Of a stretch of DNA of 64,000 nucleotides, positions 1 to 8,009 are shown piece after piece. Position numbers and translations under genes: made by a program. This DNA is from Butyrivibrio sp. NC2007. GTDB lineage: Bacteria > Bacillota > Clostridia > Lachnospirales > Lachnospiraceae. The stretch is from assembly GCF_000421405.1 (NCBI RefSeq), contig NZ_ATWY01000002.1, positions 1 to 64,000 on the forward strand, given 5' to 3'. The notes beneath the pieces were generated by a model that was given only the letters and a program-made list of their open reading frames with translations, was not told where the DNA came from and did not search any database. The first letter of the stretch is position 1, and every line of letters starts with the position of its first letter.

Positions 1-36
1 AATCAGACAATTTGCACTTTCAATTTGAAGAAAATT

Positions 37-134
37 TGACTAAATCAGCTGAAATCCATCACCTGAGTCACTCAAGCATCATTAGAAGCTCCAAAAAGAG
101 TGACTAACGTAGGAAATTATTGATGGTTTAGTCA
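37..134. repeat. TGACTAA palindrome array, left copy (two units)
   Basis: Two 34-bp units at 37-70 and 101-134. Each opens with TGACTA and closes with TAGTCA (GAGTCA in the first), with 22 nt between these hexamers; the start-to-start period is 64 bp. The 30-nt linker carries CTCAAGCATC and ends AAAAAGAG. The units and linker are clearly homologous to the array at 3347-3444. The outer arms also pair across the pair of units, so a long cruciform or RNA hairpin is possible. The array may continue off the left edge. Function unknown: operator array, recombination site and folded RNA are all open. Confidence 0.75.
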
Positions 135-155
135 AAAATTTAAAATATTCCAATT

Positions 156-341
156 TATGCCTTATAGAAGAAAAAATATAGCTATAGGGCATACATTTTG
201 GTGCCAGTGAAGGTTTTCCATACGCAATGTATGCCTTTGATAGATAAAACGAGCTACTTAAGGCATACAAATGCAAATCAAAGATCAATAATATTAGAAA
301 AAATATGCCTTCAGAAAACAAAAACACCTTGTTAAGGCATA
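156..341. repeat. TATGCCTT/AAGGCATA palindrome array, exact 74-bp period
   Basis: Three 38-bp units at 156-193, 230-267 and 304-341. Units two and three have perfect 8-bp arms (TATGCCTT and AAGGCATA) around a 22-nt interior; unit one has one arm mismatch. Linkers are exactly 36 nt, so both arm words recur every 74 bp. Interiors are A-rich but not conserved, and linkers are unrelated. The array lies between the left TGACTAA array and the 3' end of the hydrolase gene. The architecture resembles the TGACTAA arrays but uses a different word. No function is recognised. Confidence 0.8.
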
Positions 342-397
342 TTTCTAAATTCCGCCCCGCGCTTTGTCATCGTACATAATCCTGGAATTTATATTCG

Positions 398-1285
398 TTA
401 CGAGTTCATAAGAAATTCTATCGTCCGTTTACATACATCTGCCATAGTTTCATCTGATGGTAAATGCTTGCTATCTATCTCTATTGTAGTAATCGGTCCA
501 GCAAAGATTTCTCTGGCCTTTCCGAATACTCTGCCTGCCGGAAAAAAGATATCCTTTTCCGACGCGATAATCAGAAGTGGAGCCTTAAACGATATCATTT
601 CGCTCTTCTTATATTCCCTGGGTGGTCTCATTTCCATCTTGTATGAGGACATCATGATATCGAAGAATTCTCTCCATACCGGATCCCCTTTTCCACCCAT
701 AGACTCAATCACTGCATCAAGTGTTTTCACGGAAGGCCTAAAATAGTATTTCATAAACGGAACGACCATTTTGCCCATCATAGGCAGTACCGAGCCATGT
801 GCTATTCCTGACGGAACCAGAAGCAATGCGCTTCTGACATTCTCCGGATACATCTTGGCAAATGAAAGAAACATAGCTGAACTGTAGGAAGATACAACAA
901 AGGATATTCGTTCTTCTTTGTAATGATCCAGCACTTCCTTGATCCACTGCCCATACTCATCCTTCTTGCTGCTTATGTTCCTATACGGATCACTTTTCCC
1001 TGGCATCCCGATTACATCCGGTGCAATGATACAGTATTCCTCCAGCAACGGAAGAAACAGTTTCAGATTCAACGTTGTGATCCCGTTTCCGCCATGTATT
1101 GTACATATCCTTGGCTTTTCAGGATCACCAACGAGAAGGCAATGGGTTTTGCCGAATGATGTATCAAAATAATCTTCCAAATATGGTACATCAAGAGATG
1201 CAAGGGTCTTATCGTAGAACCCATGCATCTTCTTCATGCTGTCTTCATTTTTATACACGAACTTTCCAGTCTTCCCATTGCTCAT
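398..1285 (-). CDS. alpha/beta-fold hydrolase
   Basis: About 295 residues of alpha/beta-hydrolase type, probably a cytosolic esterase or related hydrolase; the substrate cannot be read. The oxyanion loop is IHGGNG, the acid is likely in ASEKDIFF and the histidine in SKHLPSDE near the C-terminus. The nucleophile elbow reads VVSSYSSAM, so the usual small residues of GxSxG are replaced by Ser. The ATG at 1285 overlaps the stop of the upstream tandem-GNAT gene as ATGA, suggesting translational coupling; an ATG at 1294 and a TTG at 1303 are alternatives. It is the last gene of the acetyltransferase operon. Confidence 0.8.
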   Translation of the reverse strand: MSNGKTGKFVYKNEDSMKKMHGFYDKTLASLDVPYLEDYFDTSFGKTHCLLVGDPEKPRICTIHGGNGITTLNLKLFLPLLEEYCIIAPDVIGMPGKSDPYRNISSKKDEYGQWIKEVLDHYKEERISFVVSSYSSAMFLSFAKMYPENVRSALLLVPSGIAHGSVLPMMGKMVVPFMKYYFRPSVKTLDAVIESMGGKGDPVWREFFDIMMSSYKMEMRPPREYKKSEMISFKAPLLIIASEKDIFFPAGRVFGKAREIFAGPITTIEIDSKHLPSDETMADVCKRTIEFLMNS

Positions 1286-2154
1286 ACTGTCCATTCTGTC
1301 CAATCTATGTGATTGTACTTCATTACTTCATCAGCCTTTTTCATTCCGATCTTCTCATAAAAACCTACAGCATCCTCATTGGCAATCAGATATACGGCTA
1401 TATCCTTTTCACCACCGGCAATTTCATGTGCAGTCTTCATGAGCCTTGTGGCGATGCCTTGCCTCTCATAATTCCTGTCTACACCAAGGTCTGTCACATA
1501 CAACCAATAGCAGAAATCTGTAAGTCCAAACAAAGCCCCAACAATAAGCCCTTCATCATTACGCGCAATCAGACTGATGGAAACATTCTTAACAAGCTTC
1601 CTGATTCGTTCTTCAAAACGCTCTTTTGGATATTGTGACCCCAAATCGGTTCTCTTTAAAAAATCAACATATTCTTCAGCAGTAATGCGTTCTTCCGTAA
1701 TATGAATCTCATCTTTTTTCATTAAATATCTGTTTCCGTCATCACGAAAAACCTTATAGCCAAGCCTTTCATATAATCGAATTGCTTCAGTATTAGATTT
1801 TTCAACATGAAAAAGAATATGTTGTATACCAATTTCTTGTGCATAGGCCTCTGCATCGTGGATCAAAGAACTGCCGATACCTTGACTGCGATATTTCTCT
1901 GTGACAGATAAATCATCAAGGTAAACATAATCCATTTCATCCTCCCGATGAACTTCCACAGCTAAATATGCAACAACCTCATTATCTTCAGCTACAAAAA
2001 GCACATCCTCTCCATTTGTCCAGTATCTGTCCAAATAGCCGGATTCGTAGCCCTCCACATCTTCTGTATGATAAATTGTCTTTAGCATCTCTATAAACAA
2101 TTCACGAATTCTCTGTTCATCTTCCGGAATTGCTTTCCTGATCCTATACCCCAT
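1282..2154 (-). CDS. tandem GNAT N-acetyltransferase (two domains)
   Basis: A 290-residue protein made of two GNAT folds. The first (about residues 1-150) carries the acetyl-CoA pyrophosphate loop YRSQGIGSSL, and the second (about 155-285) YERQGIATRL. Each is followed by the usual N-E/T-A-x-x-x-Y-E-K/R-x-G signature. Tandem GNATs acetylate small molecules, antibiotics or peptides; the substrate here is unknown. ATG 2154 follows an AGGAGGG ribosome site. It overlaps the hydrolase downstream by four bases and follows another GNAT by about 30 bp. Confidence 0.85.
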   Translation of the reverse strand: MGYRIRKAIPEDEQRIRELFIEMLKTIYHTEDVEGYESGYLDRYWTNGEDVLFVAEDNEVVAYLAVEVHREDEMDYVYLDDLSVTEKYRSQGIGSSLIHDAEAYAQEIGIQHILFHVEKSNTEAIRLYERLGYKVFRDDGNRYLMKKDEIHITEERITAEEYVDFLKRTDLGSQYPKERFEERIRKLVKNVSISLIARNDEGLIVGALFGLTDFCYWLYVTDLGVDRNYERQGIATRLMKTAHEIAGGEKDIAVYLIANEDAVGFYEKIGMKKADEVMKYNHIDWTEWTV

Positions 2155-2185
2155 TTTCCCTCCTGCGATAGTAAGCTTTACTGGA

Positions 2186-2626
2186 TCACCCCAGCAGCAT
2201 ACGCATTAATACTGTTCCTTCATTGTTCTCAAGTTCCTCAAAACCCATCTTCTTGTAAAGAGCATAACCTATGCTCATAACTTCTGGTTTTGTAGTAAAT
2301 CTAACCTCTTTGAAATGAAGTTTTCTGCATTTATCGAGCATTGCATTAAGCATATGCCTTGCAAATCCATTCCCTCTATATTCGGGTTTTATATACAATC
2401 TCTTCGCCTCGGCACTATCATTATCTATCTTCTTAATGGCAATTGTTGCAACAGGCTCATTATCTTCATAGCCCAGTAATAATGCGCCATCTTTATAAAA
2501 GCCTTCCAGATCCGATAGCTCTTTATCAAGTGAAACGAAACATGCTTCCGCTCCTTTTATTTTTGAATATTCAAGGATCAGCTCTTTTGCTGCCTCATAA
2601 TTATCACATTCTCTTATTTCAATCAT
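2186..2626 (-). CDS. GNAT family N-acetyltransferase
   Basis: Single GNAT domain of about 146 residues. The CoA-binding loop YRGNGFARHML sits mid-protein, followed by the late signature YALYKKMGFEEL. The ATG at 2626 is chosen because GGTGGAGAG lies directly upstream; the longer frame reaching 2659 has no such site. It is the second gene of a four-gene minus-strand cluster. The acceptor substrate cannot be inferred. Confidence 0.85.
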   Translation of the reverse strand: MIEIRECDNYEAAKELILEYSKIKGAEACFVSLDKELSDLEGFYKDGALLLGYEDNEPVATIAIKKIDNDSAEAKRLYIKPEYRGNGFARHMLNAMLDKCRKLHFKEVRFTTKPEVMSIGYALYKKMGFEELENNEGTVLMRMLLG

Positions 2627-2662
2627 CTCTCCACCTTCTATTAAAACCGGATAATTCATTAT

Positions 2663-3142
2663 TTAAAGTTCATGATAATAAGGACAGATATTCTCATAAT
2701 GTCCATCCTTCATTCGAAAACCTCCCGGTATGGTTCCGAGCTGCAAAAAGCCCAGGCGCTCATACAGGTGCCTTGCATGGATATTACTTTCAACGACTGC
2801 ATTAAATTGAAGGATACGAAATCCAAGTTCTTTTCCTTTCTTCAGGCAGTCCAAAACCAATTGCTCTCCAATATGTCTGCCACGTGCATCTGACGATACA
2901 GCATAGCTTGCATTACAAATATGCCCACATCTGCCAACATTATTCGGATGCAGTATATATAAGCCAACTATCCGGCCATCATCTTCTGTTACACCGGTAT
3001 AGCTCTGTGAGTCAAAGAACTCTTTTCCTGAGGCAGAATCAAGGAATTCTTCCTGTGGAAATGCTATTCCATCTTCGACAACCTCATTCCAGATGTCTAT
3101 CATCTGCTGAAGGTCTTTTTCATCATATTTCCGAATTATCAT
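2663..3142 (-). CDS. GNAT family N-acetyltransferase
   Basis: A 159-residue GNAT protein covering the whole fold. Loop ARGRHIGEQL binds acetyl-CoA pyrophosphate, and SNIHARHLYERLGF is the C-terminal signature. It resembles phosphinothricin/YncA-type acetyltransferases in its start (DEKDLQQMIDIWNEVV), but the acceptor is not determinable. GAGGTG precedes the ATG. It is the first gene of the block; the TGACTAA array at 3273-3444 lies about 130 bp upstream. Confidence 0.85.
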   Translation of the reverse strand: MIIRKYDEKDLQQMIDIWNEVVEDGIAFPQEEFLDSASGKEFFDSQSYTGVTEDDGRIVGLYILHPNNVGRCGHICNASYAVSSDARGRHIGEQLVLDCLKKGKELGFRILQFNAVVESNIHARHLYERLGFLQLGTIPGGFRMKDGHYENICPYYHEL

Positions 3143-3272
3143 TTAAATGCACCTCGTTAGTATTTGTTCAATTTATCGTTCTATCCTTTTCCCCTTCAGG
3201 AAATCCATTCTGACAAAAGCCTTTCCATTAGGAAGCGGAATCCTTGCTTGAAATTTGGCAAATTTGCAAAAA
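3143..3272. other. leader region upstream of the acetyltransferase operon
   Basis: No gene is seen. On the minus strand it must contain the operon promoter, but no convincing -35/-10 pair was found by eye. The sequence just before the palindrome array is rich in A/T with a repeated AAATTTG word. Confidence 0.4.
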
Positions 3273-3444
3273 TGACTAGAATAGAGTATTTTGCATGCTT
3301 TAGTCACTTGAATCAGTCTTTTTTCAACTTCAAACTAATGAAAAAATGACTAAGTCAACCGAAACCTATCACTATAGTCACTTAAGCATCATAAGAATGT
3401 TCAAAAAGAGTGACTAAATAGCAGAATCATCGATGGTTTAGTCA
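3273..3444. repeat. TGACTAA palindrome array, right copy (three units)
   Basis: Three 34-bp units at 3273-3306, 3347-3380 and 3411-3444. All have TGACTA, 22 nt, then TAGTCA; unit three has full 8-bp arms (TGACTAAA/TTTAGTCA). Start-to-start distances are 74 and 64 bp. Units two and three plus their 30-nt linker (CTTAAGCATC...AAAAAGAG) match the left copy at 37-134 unit for unit. It is positioned upstream of the acetyltransferase operon, so the two arrays bracket that block. Function unknown. Confidence 0.78.
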
Positions 3445-3486
3445 AAATATTGTTCACGAACTCAGTAATATGCATTTCTGTATCGT

Positions 3487-3852
3487 TCATATGATAGAAT
3501 ACCCTTCAGCCTCCAATATACTTAACGCCCTGTCAAAGTTTTCTTCTTTTACCAGAACATAATCGGTGTTGTAAGTTGATACAGCAAAAATGCTAATCTT
3601 ATGGTCTGCAAGGATCCCGGATATTTTAGCCAGTATACCAACCAGTGAAAAATCCAGTGTTCCCTGAATGCGAAATCCTCTCCATCCATCATCGCGTTCT
3701 ATCGTATCTGACGGAGTATTTTCCGTAACGCACACCAGCGACAGTTCTTCATCTGTCTTACCGATGAAATAGATCTCTGCATCCATATCTATGTCAGATA
3801 TATCTTTCACTTTACAAACAGTTAATCTATGCGGAATTTTCTTGAGTTCCAT
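3487..3852 (-). CDS. ACT domain-containing protein
   Basis: A 121-residue protein with a C-terminal ACT-like domain. The segment around LDFSLVGILAKISGILADHKISIFAVS is typical of the amino-acid-sensing ACT_7/CASTOR-like group (residues about 65-120). Such stand-alone ACT proteins bind amino acids, but no target is evident here. It follows the SDR gene by about 40 bp and probably ends the azl operon. Confidence 0.75.
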   Translation of the reverse strand: MELKKIPHRLTVCKVKDISDIDMDAEIYFIGKTDEELSLVCVTENTPSDTIERDDGWRGFRIQGTLDFSLVGILAKISGILADHKISIFAVSTYNTDYVLVKEENFDRALSILEAEGYSII

Positions 3853-3893
3853 TTTCTTCCCCCATCAGCTTCATTGGTTCTTTAAGCGCCAAA

Positions 3894-4922
3894 TCACTTC
3901 CCAACCTCTTTTTTAGCCCTTTCCATGGCCTCTATAACTTTGTCGCAAAAGAGGTCGAATTCAGGATCTTCCTCATATTCATCAGGATGTGCAAGAACAT
4001 AGTCAAGAGCCATGCGAACGCCTTTGTGGAAAGGAATATTTGTTGTCATCTGAGGTACGAGCCTTTTCAGCTTCGAATTATCAAAGACGACAGAGACTGC
4101 CTTATCGCCAAGGAGTCCACCTCTGAAATCATATCCAAAGCCCTCTCCCACATCGCTCAAAAACTCTGAAGACACATGATAGGGTTTAAGCTCTACGCCC
4201 AGAGCATCAGCAATTGTCTTGTATATTTGATCCCATGTCAGTATCTCATCTCCGGTGATTTGGAATGCTTCACCGATTGCATGCCTGTTACCCATAAGGC
4301 CTGTAAAGCCGATGGCAAAGTCGCTGTTAAATGTGAGCGCCCAAAGAGATGATCCGTCGCCCTGAATAATGACAGGTTTTCCTTCCTGCATACGTCTTAT
4401 TACCTGGTAGAAGCCTTTGTTGCCATGAACTCCCAGCGGAATGTGTCTCTCATCATAGGTATGGCTGGGCCTTACTATGGTTACAGGAAAACCTTCTTCT
4501 CGATATTTCTTTAAAAGAAATTCTTCACAGGCGATCTTGTTTCTCGAATACTCCCAGTATGGATTAGCAAGGGTAGTCCCTTCTGTTATCACATAAGAAG
4601 CCGCCGGTTTATTGTATGCCGAAGCTGAACTTATGAAGATATACTGATCTGTCTTTTTGTTGAAAAGTCTGTAATCGCGCTCCACTGCTGCCACATCAAA
4701 TGCAATAAAGTCGCTCACAACATCAAATGTCATGCCCTCAAGTTTACGGCTTACATCTTCTTCATCATTTATGTCCGCAGTTATCTGCTTAACCGACGCA
4801 GGAACTTCGCTCTTCCTGTTTCCCCTGTTTAAAAGATATACCTCCCACTGAGGATCCTGTGCCAGTCTCTTAACTATTCCCATGCTTATTGTGCCTGTTC
4901 CGCCGATAAAAAGAGCTCTCAT
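3894..4922 (-). CDS. NAD-dependent epimerase/dehydratase (SDR) family protein
   Basis: A 342-residue extended short-chain dehydrogenase. The N-terminal Rossmann motif is GGTGTISMG, with a strand-4 region reading SSASAYNK. The catalytic Tyr/Lys pair is probably in YWEYSRNKIACEE. It resembles nucleotide-sugar epimerase-like proteins of the CSP41 type, but the substrate is unknown. ATG 4922 follows GGAGGG. It lies about 48 bp downstream of azlD in the same direction. Confidence 0.8.
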   Translation of the reverse strand: MRALFIGGTGTISMGIVKRLAQDPQWEVYLLNRGNRKSEVPASVKQITADINDEEDVSRKLEGMTFDVVSDFIAFDVAAVERDYRLFNKKTDQYIFISSASAYNKPAASYVITEGTTLANPYWEYSRNKIACEEFLLKKYREEGFPVTIVRPSHTYDERHIPLGVHGNKGFYQVIRRMQEGKPVIIQGDGSSLWALTFNSDFAIGFTGLMGNRHAIGEAFQITGDEILTWDQIYKTIADALGVELKPYHVSSEFLSDVGEGFGYDFRGGLLGDKAVSVVFDNSKLKRLVPQMTTNIPFHKGVRMALDYVLAHPDEYEEDPEFDLFCDKVIEAMERAKKEVGK

Positions 4923-4970
4923 GTTATTCCCTCCGTTTGCTTTAATTAACTATACCCACTAGCATTCCTG

Positions 4971-5300
4971 CTAAAACACAACCTGAACCAAAAACATGTA
5001 TAACACTGTTCCGACAACTACGCTTAAGATGGAATTTCTTTTCCACAAATACGACCCAATTACAACAGCCATAGCTATGATCTCAGGAAGTGCATGTGGC
5101 GCTGAGGTAAAAGAAATATCCCTAAGGCAATACACAATAAGAAGCCCCATGGCCGTGTACGGTACTGTCCTTCCCAAGTACATGATGTAATCAGGAACCT
5201 TCTCTCCTCTCCCGAATATAAGCACAGGAACTATCCTTGTAGCCAGGGTTACAAGTCCCATGATCACGATAATTATCAATGCATGTCTGTAATCAACCAT
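4971..5300 (-). CDS. azlD: branched-chain amino acid export subunit AzlD
   Basis: A small hydrophobic protein of about 109 residues with roughly four membrane segments, typical of AzlD. It pairs with AzlC to export branched-chain amino acids or analogues. The ATG at 5300 is preferred because GAGGAGGTG stands just upstream. The start lies inside the 3' end of azlC (8-bp overlap), indicating translational coupling. Confidence 0.85.
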   Translation of the reverse strand: MVDYRHALIIIVIMGLVTLATRIVPVLIFGRGEKVPDYIMYLGRTVPYTAMGLLIVYCLRDISFTSAPHALPEIIAMAVVIGSYLWKRNSILSVVVGTVLYMFLVQVVF

Positions 5301-6009
5301 TGTGCACCTCCTCCGGCTCAATCTTCCCCCTTGCCAGTGTCAGTGTTCCAATGATTATGATCATCGCCGGAATCAGGAAAATATCTGTTCCAAATATTAT
5401 CCTGCAAAGAAGTGTAGCCCCAAGTCCCAGTATTGCCGGAATGTGGTTCTTGGCATCAAGCCACTGCTGAACAAATACTGTTGTGAAAAGAGCTGTCATC
5501 GAAAAATCAATTCCCGTCGAATCAAAGTTTAAATATGTTCCCATCACTCCGCCAAGGAAAGAACCAATAACCCATGATGACTGATCAAAAAGTGTAACAA
5601 GAAGTCTGTGTCCGCTTCTGTTAACGCCTTCAGGACATGCATCGCTGCTAAGCATCGCATAAGTCTCATCACAGAGCGCATAGTATAAATACCATTTTCT
5701 TTTTCCTTCCCTACGGTATCTTCCAATCATAGATATGCTGAAAAAGGCATGTCTTGCAGATACCATAAAAGCTGTTAACGCAGCCATGATAAAAGAGCCT
5801 GCGCCAAGCACTGATACGCTTACGAACTGAACGGTTCCACTGAATATGACAATGCCCGACAGCACAGACCACAGAGGTCCGAAGCCGTGCTTTTCCATGA
5901 GTATCCCATATCCGCTTCCCAGCACCAGGAAGGTTACCATTATGGGAAAAGAGGTCTTCAGCGCTGCCTTAACTTCCTTCCCCGTTATTCTAAATTCCTC
6001 AGTTTCCAT
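5293..6009 (-). CDS. azlC: branched-chain amino acid export permease AzlC
   Basis: About 238 residues with five to six membrane segments. The N-terminal signature TSFPIMVTFLVLGSGYGIL and the motif SARHAFFSISM are characteristic of AzlC. It acts with AzlD in the membrane. The ATG at 6009 is used; a GTG at 6021 overlapping the upstream stop is possible but sits on top of its own GGAGAG. It is part of the operon running from the C_GCAxxG gene. Confidence 0.85.
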   Translation of the reverse strand: METEEFRITGKEVKAALKTSFPIMVTFLVLGSGYGILMEKHGFGPLWSVLSGIVIFSGTVQFVSVSVLGAGSFIMAALTAFMVSARHAFFSISMIGRYRREGKRKWYLYYALCDETYAMLSSDACPEGVNRSGHRLLVTLFDQSSWVIGSFLGGVMGTYLNFDSTGIDFSMTALFTTVFVQQWLDAKNHIPAILGLGATLLCRIIFGTDIFLIPAMIIIIGTLTLARGKIEPEEVHNG

Positions 6010-6017
6010 GTGATCAT

Positions 6018-6476
6018 TCACTCTCCGATTTCATTCTCTTTTATAAACTGATCAAGAATTTCAGCAGCATCTCCTATGATTTCCGGACATGGACGTTTCT
6101 TGTAGTACTCTGCTGTCCTTGCTTCCGGAACAGGTACGTCGTGTCGCACATTAAGCCCCAAAAGTTCTCTGCACACAATCGATCCGTGTTGCTCCTCAAA
6201 TCTATGAGCAAGCTCCTGTATCCTCGCGTAGTGATCTGCTTTCACCTGTCCTGTCTCCGGTCCATCATAACCGTATAACAATCCTGCCACCATGAACATT
6301 CCGCTGACAGATCCGCAAACCTCTCTCAGTCTTCCCATTCCGCCGCCGAAGGATGACGACATTTTCAAAAGACTTTTCTCATCAATATCAAGCAAATCCG
6401 CAAAAGCCAAAACAATTGACTGCGAGCAGTTATATCCCTTCATGAAATTAGCCATTGCTGCTTCTCTTCTTGTCAT
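6018..6476 (-). CDS. C_GCAxxG_C_C family protein
   Basis: About 152 residues matching the putative redox-active C_GCAxxG_C_C family. Visible landmarks are GYNCSQSIV near the N-terminus, FGGGMGRLREVCG in the middle, and later single cysteines in IVCRELLG and RPCPEI. The function of the family is not established. ATG 6476 is chosen for its CAGGAGA site; longer frames lack one. It is the first gene of the azlCD cluster, so a link to amino-acid export or sulfur metabolism is possible but inferred. Confidence 0.75.
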   Translation of the reverse strand: MTRREAAMANFMKGYNCSQSIVLAFADLLDIDEKSLLKMSSSFGGGMGRLREVCGSVSGMFMVAGLLYGYDGPETGQVKADHYARIQELAHRFEEQHGSIVCRELLGLNVRHDVPVPEARTAEYYKKRPCPEIIGDAAEILDQFIKENEIGE

Positions 6477-6553
6477 ACCAAAATCTCCTGAATAAACCCT
6501 GTATTTACTGCTTTCCATAAAAAAACAGCTTACTTCATTATACACAATCTAAA

Positions 6554-6582
6554 TTGACATTGTACCGCCTATTTGGTACAAC
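6554..6582 (+). promoter_or_regulatory. trk promoter with an embedded palindrome
   Basis: TTGACA at 6554-6559, then 17 nt, then TACAAC at 6577-6582. An inverted repeat TGTACC-N8-GGTACA (6561-6580) fills the spacer and runs into the -10, as a repressor operator would. It lies 30 bp before the trkH start and its AGGAG site. Confidence 0.55.
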
Positions 6583-6612
6583 AAAGCAATAGGGTATATA
6601 CAGGAGAAAAGT

Positions 6613-7998
6613 ATGAAAAAAAGAAGCGCCAGCTTAAGACGCATACTAATAACCCCGGAACGTTTCATTCCGGTGAGTTTTCTTATAACGATCATCATAG
6701 GAACACTTCTTCTCATGCTTCCTATATCAAGTGCTTCAGGAAAAGAGACAGGTGTTTTGACTGCACTGTTTACCGCGACAACATCCGTTTGTGTCACGGG
6801 ACTTGTAGTTGTTGACACTTACGCGCATTGGAGTTTCTTCGGCCAGCTTGTAATTCTTTTACTTGTTCAGATTGGAGGACTTGGAGTAGTATCTGTAGGC
6901 TCCATGCTTCTTCTTGTAAGTAAAAAGAAATTCTCCCTTGGCGACAGGGTTCTTTTGGGCGATGCTCTCAATGTAGATCTGAATCATGGTCTTTTAGGCT
7001 TCCTTATCCGAATATTCAAAGGAGTCTTTACCGTAGAAGGTATCGCTGCAGTTCTTTACGCAGTCATGTTCATTCCCAGATACGGCTTTGGAAAAGGTCT
7101 CTGGTCCGCAATATTCCAGTCAGTTTCAGCCTTCTGTAACGCAGGTATGGATGTTGTCGGTCCAAACAGCATGATAGAATTCAGGGACTCCTATTTCCTG
7201 ATGAGTCTCACAATGCTGCTTATCATACTTGGTGGACTTGGCTTCGTTGTATGGTTTGACGTTATCGACGGCATCAAAAAGGGAATCAAAAATCATCTCA
7301 GTCCTATTGTGACCTTAAGACATCTGCCCGAGCACACAAAACTGGTGCTGTGGGCGACCATAATCCTTATACTGACAGGAACCGGCGTTGTTCTGGCTGC
7401 TGAATACAACAATCCCGAAACCATAGGCAACATGAGCCTGTCTTACAAGATTTTGAACAGTATGTTCCAGTCAGTCACCTTCAGAACCGCAGGATTTGCA
7501 TCCGTGCCTCAGGAGAGCCTGACAGAAATCTCCTGTTCCATCGGCTACATCCTCATGTTCATAGGTGGCTCACCTGTCGGAACAGCAGGCGGTGTAAAGA
7601 CCGTTACAGCTTTCCTTGTTCTTATGAACGCCTTCTCTTACATAGGTGGCAAACAAGAAACAGTCGTATTCCACAGAAAAGTCTCAACTGAGCTTATGCG
7701 AAAGGCTGCTGCAATCGTAACCGTCAGTTTATCATTTGTAATCCTTATGACGCTGCTGCTTCTTGCCTGCGAAGACATTCCGCTGACTGATGCTCTGTAC
7801 GAGATCACAAGTGCCCTCGGAACAGTAGGACTTACAAGAGGCTTAACGCCGCACCTTGGCGACTACTCAAGAATAATCGTTATCATTTCAATGTATCTTG
7901 GAAGGATCGGTCCTATCTCAATGGCATTTTTCTTTGCCAGAGAGGCAGGGATCAAAAATAGGATCAGTCATTCCGAAGGAATGTTTTACGTAGGTTAG
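6613..7998 (+). CDS. TrkH/KtrB family potassium uptake channel subunit
   Basis: A 461-residue membrane protein with the four-fold TM-P-TM layout of Trk/Ktr K+ transporters. The four filter glycines can be seen in VCVTGLV, FCNAGMD, FRTAGFA and LGTVGLT. Its length fits the KtrB/TrkG-type ion-translocating subunit. ATG 6613 follows CAGGAG. It is cotranscribed with the RCK regulatory subunit 11 bp downstream. Confidence 0.92.
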   Translation: MKKRSASLRRILITPERFIPVSFLITIIIGTLLLMLPISSASGKETGVLTALFTATTSVCVTGLVVVDTYAHWSFFGQLVILLLVQIGGLGVVSVGSMLLLVSKKKFSLGDRVLLGDALNVDLNHGLLGFLIRIFKGVFTVEGIAAVLYAVMFIPRYGFGKGLWSAIFQSVSAFCNAGMDVVGPNSMIEFRDSYFLMSLTMLLIILGGLGFVVWFDVIDGIKKGIKNHLSPIVTLRHLPEHTKLVLWATIILILTGTGVVLAAEYNNPETIGNMSLSYKILNSMFQSVTFRTAGFASVPQESLTEISCSIGYILMFIGGSPVGTAGGVKTVTAFLVLMNAFSYIGGKQETVVFHRKVSTELMRKAAAIVTVSLSFVILMTLLLLACEDIPLTDALYEITSALGTVGLTRGLTPHLGDYSRIIVIISMYLGRIGPISMAFFFAREAGIKNRISHSEGMFYVG

Positions 7999-8009
7999 GA
8001 GGAATAATC

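Noticed and set aside
156-341. CRISPR array
   Set aside because: Only the 8-bp arms are conserved; the interiors and linkers vary, only three units exist and no cas gene is near.
1099-1638. Plus-strand open frame of about 180 codons opposite the hydrolase/GNAT junction
   Set aside because: Composition is that of an antisense frame, and both real genes on the minus strand are clear.
37-3444. Integron cassettes with attC sites
   Set aside because: No GTTRRRY/RYYYAAC core sites and no integrase; palindrome arms and spacing differ from attC.
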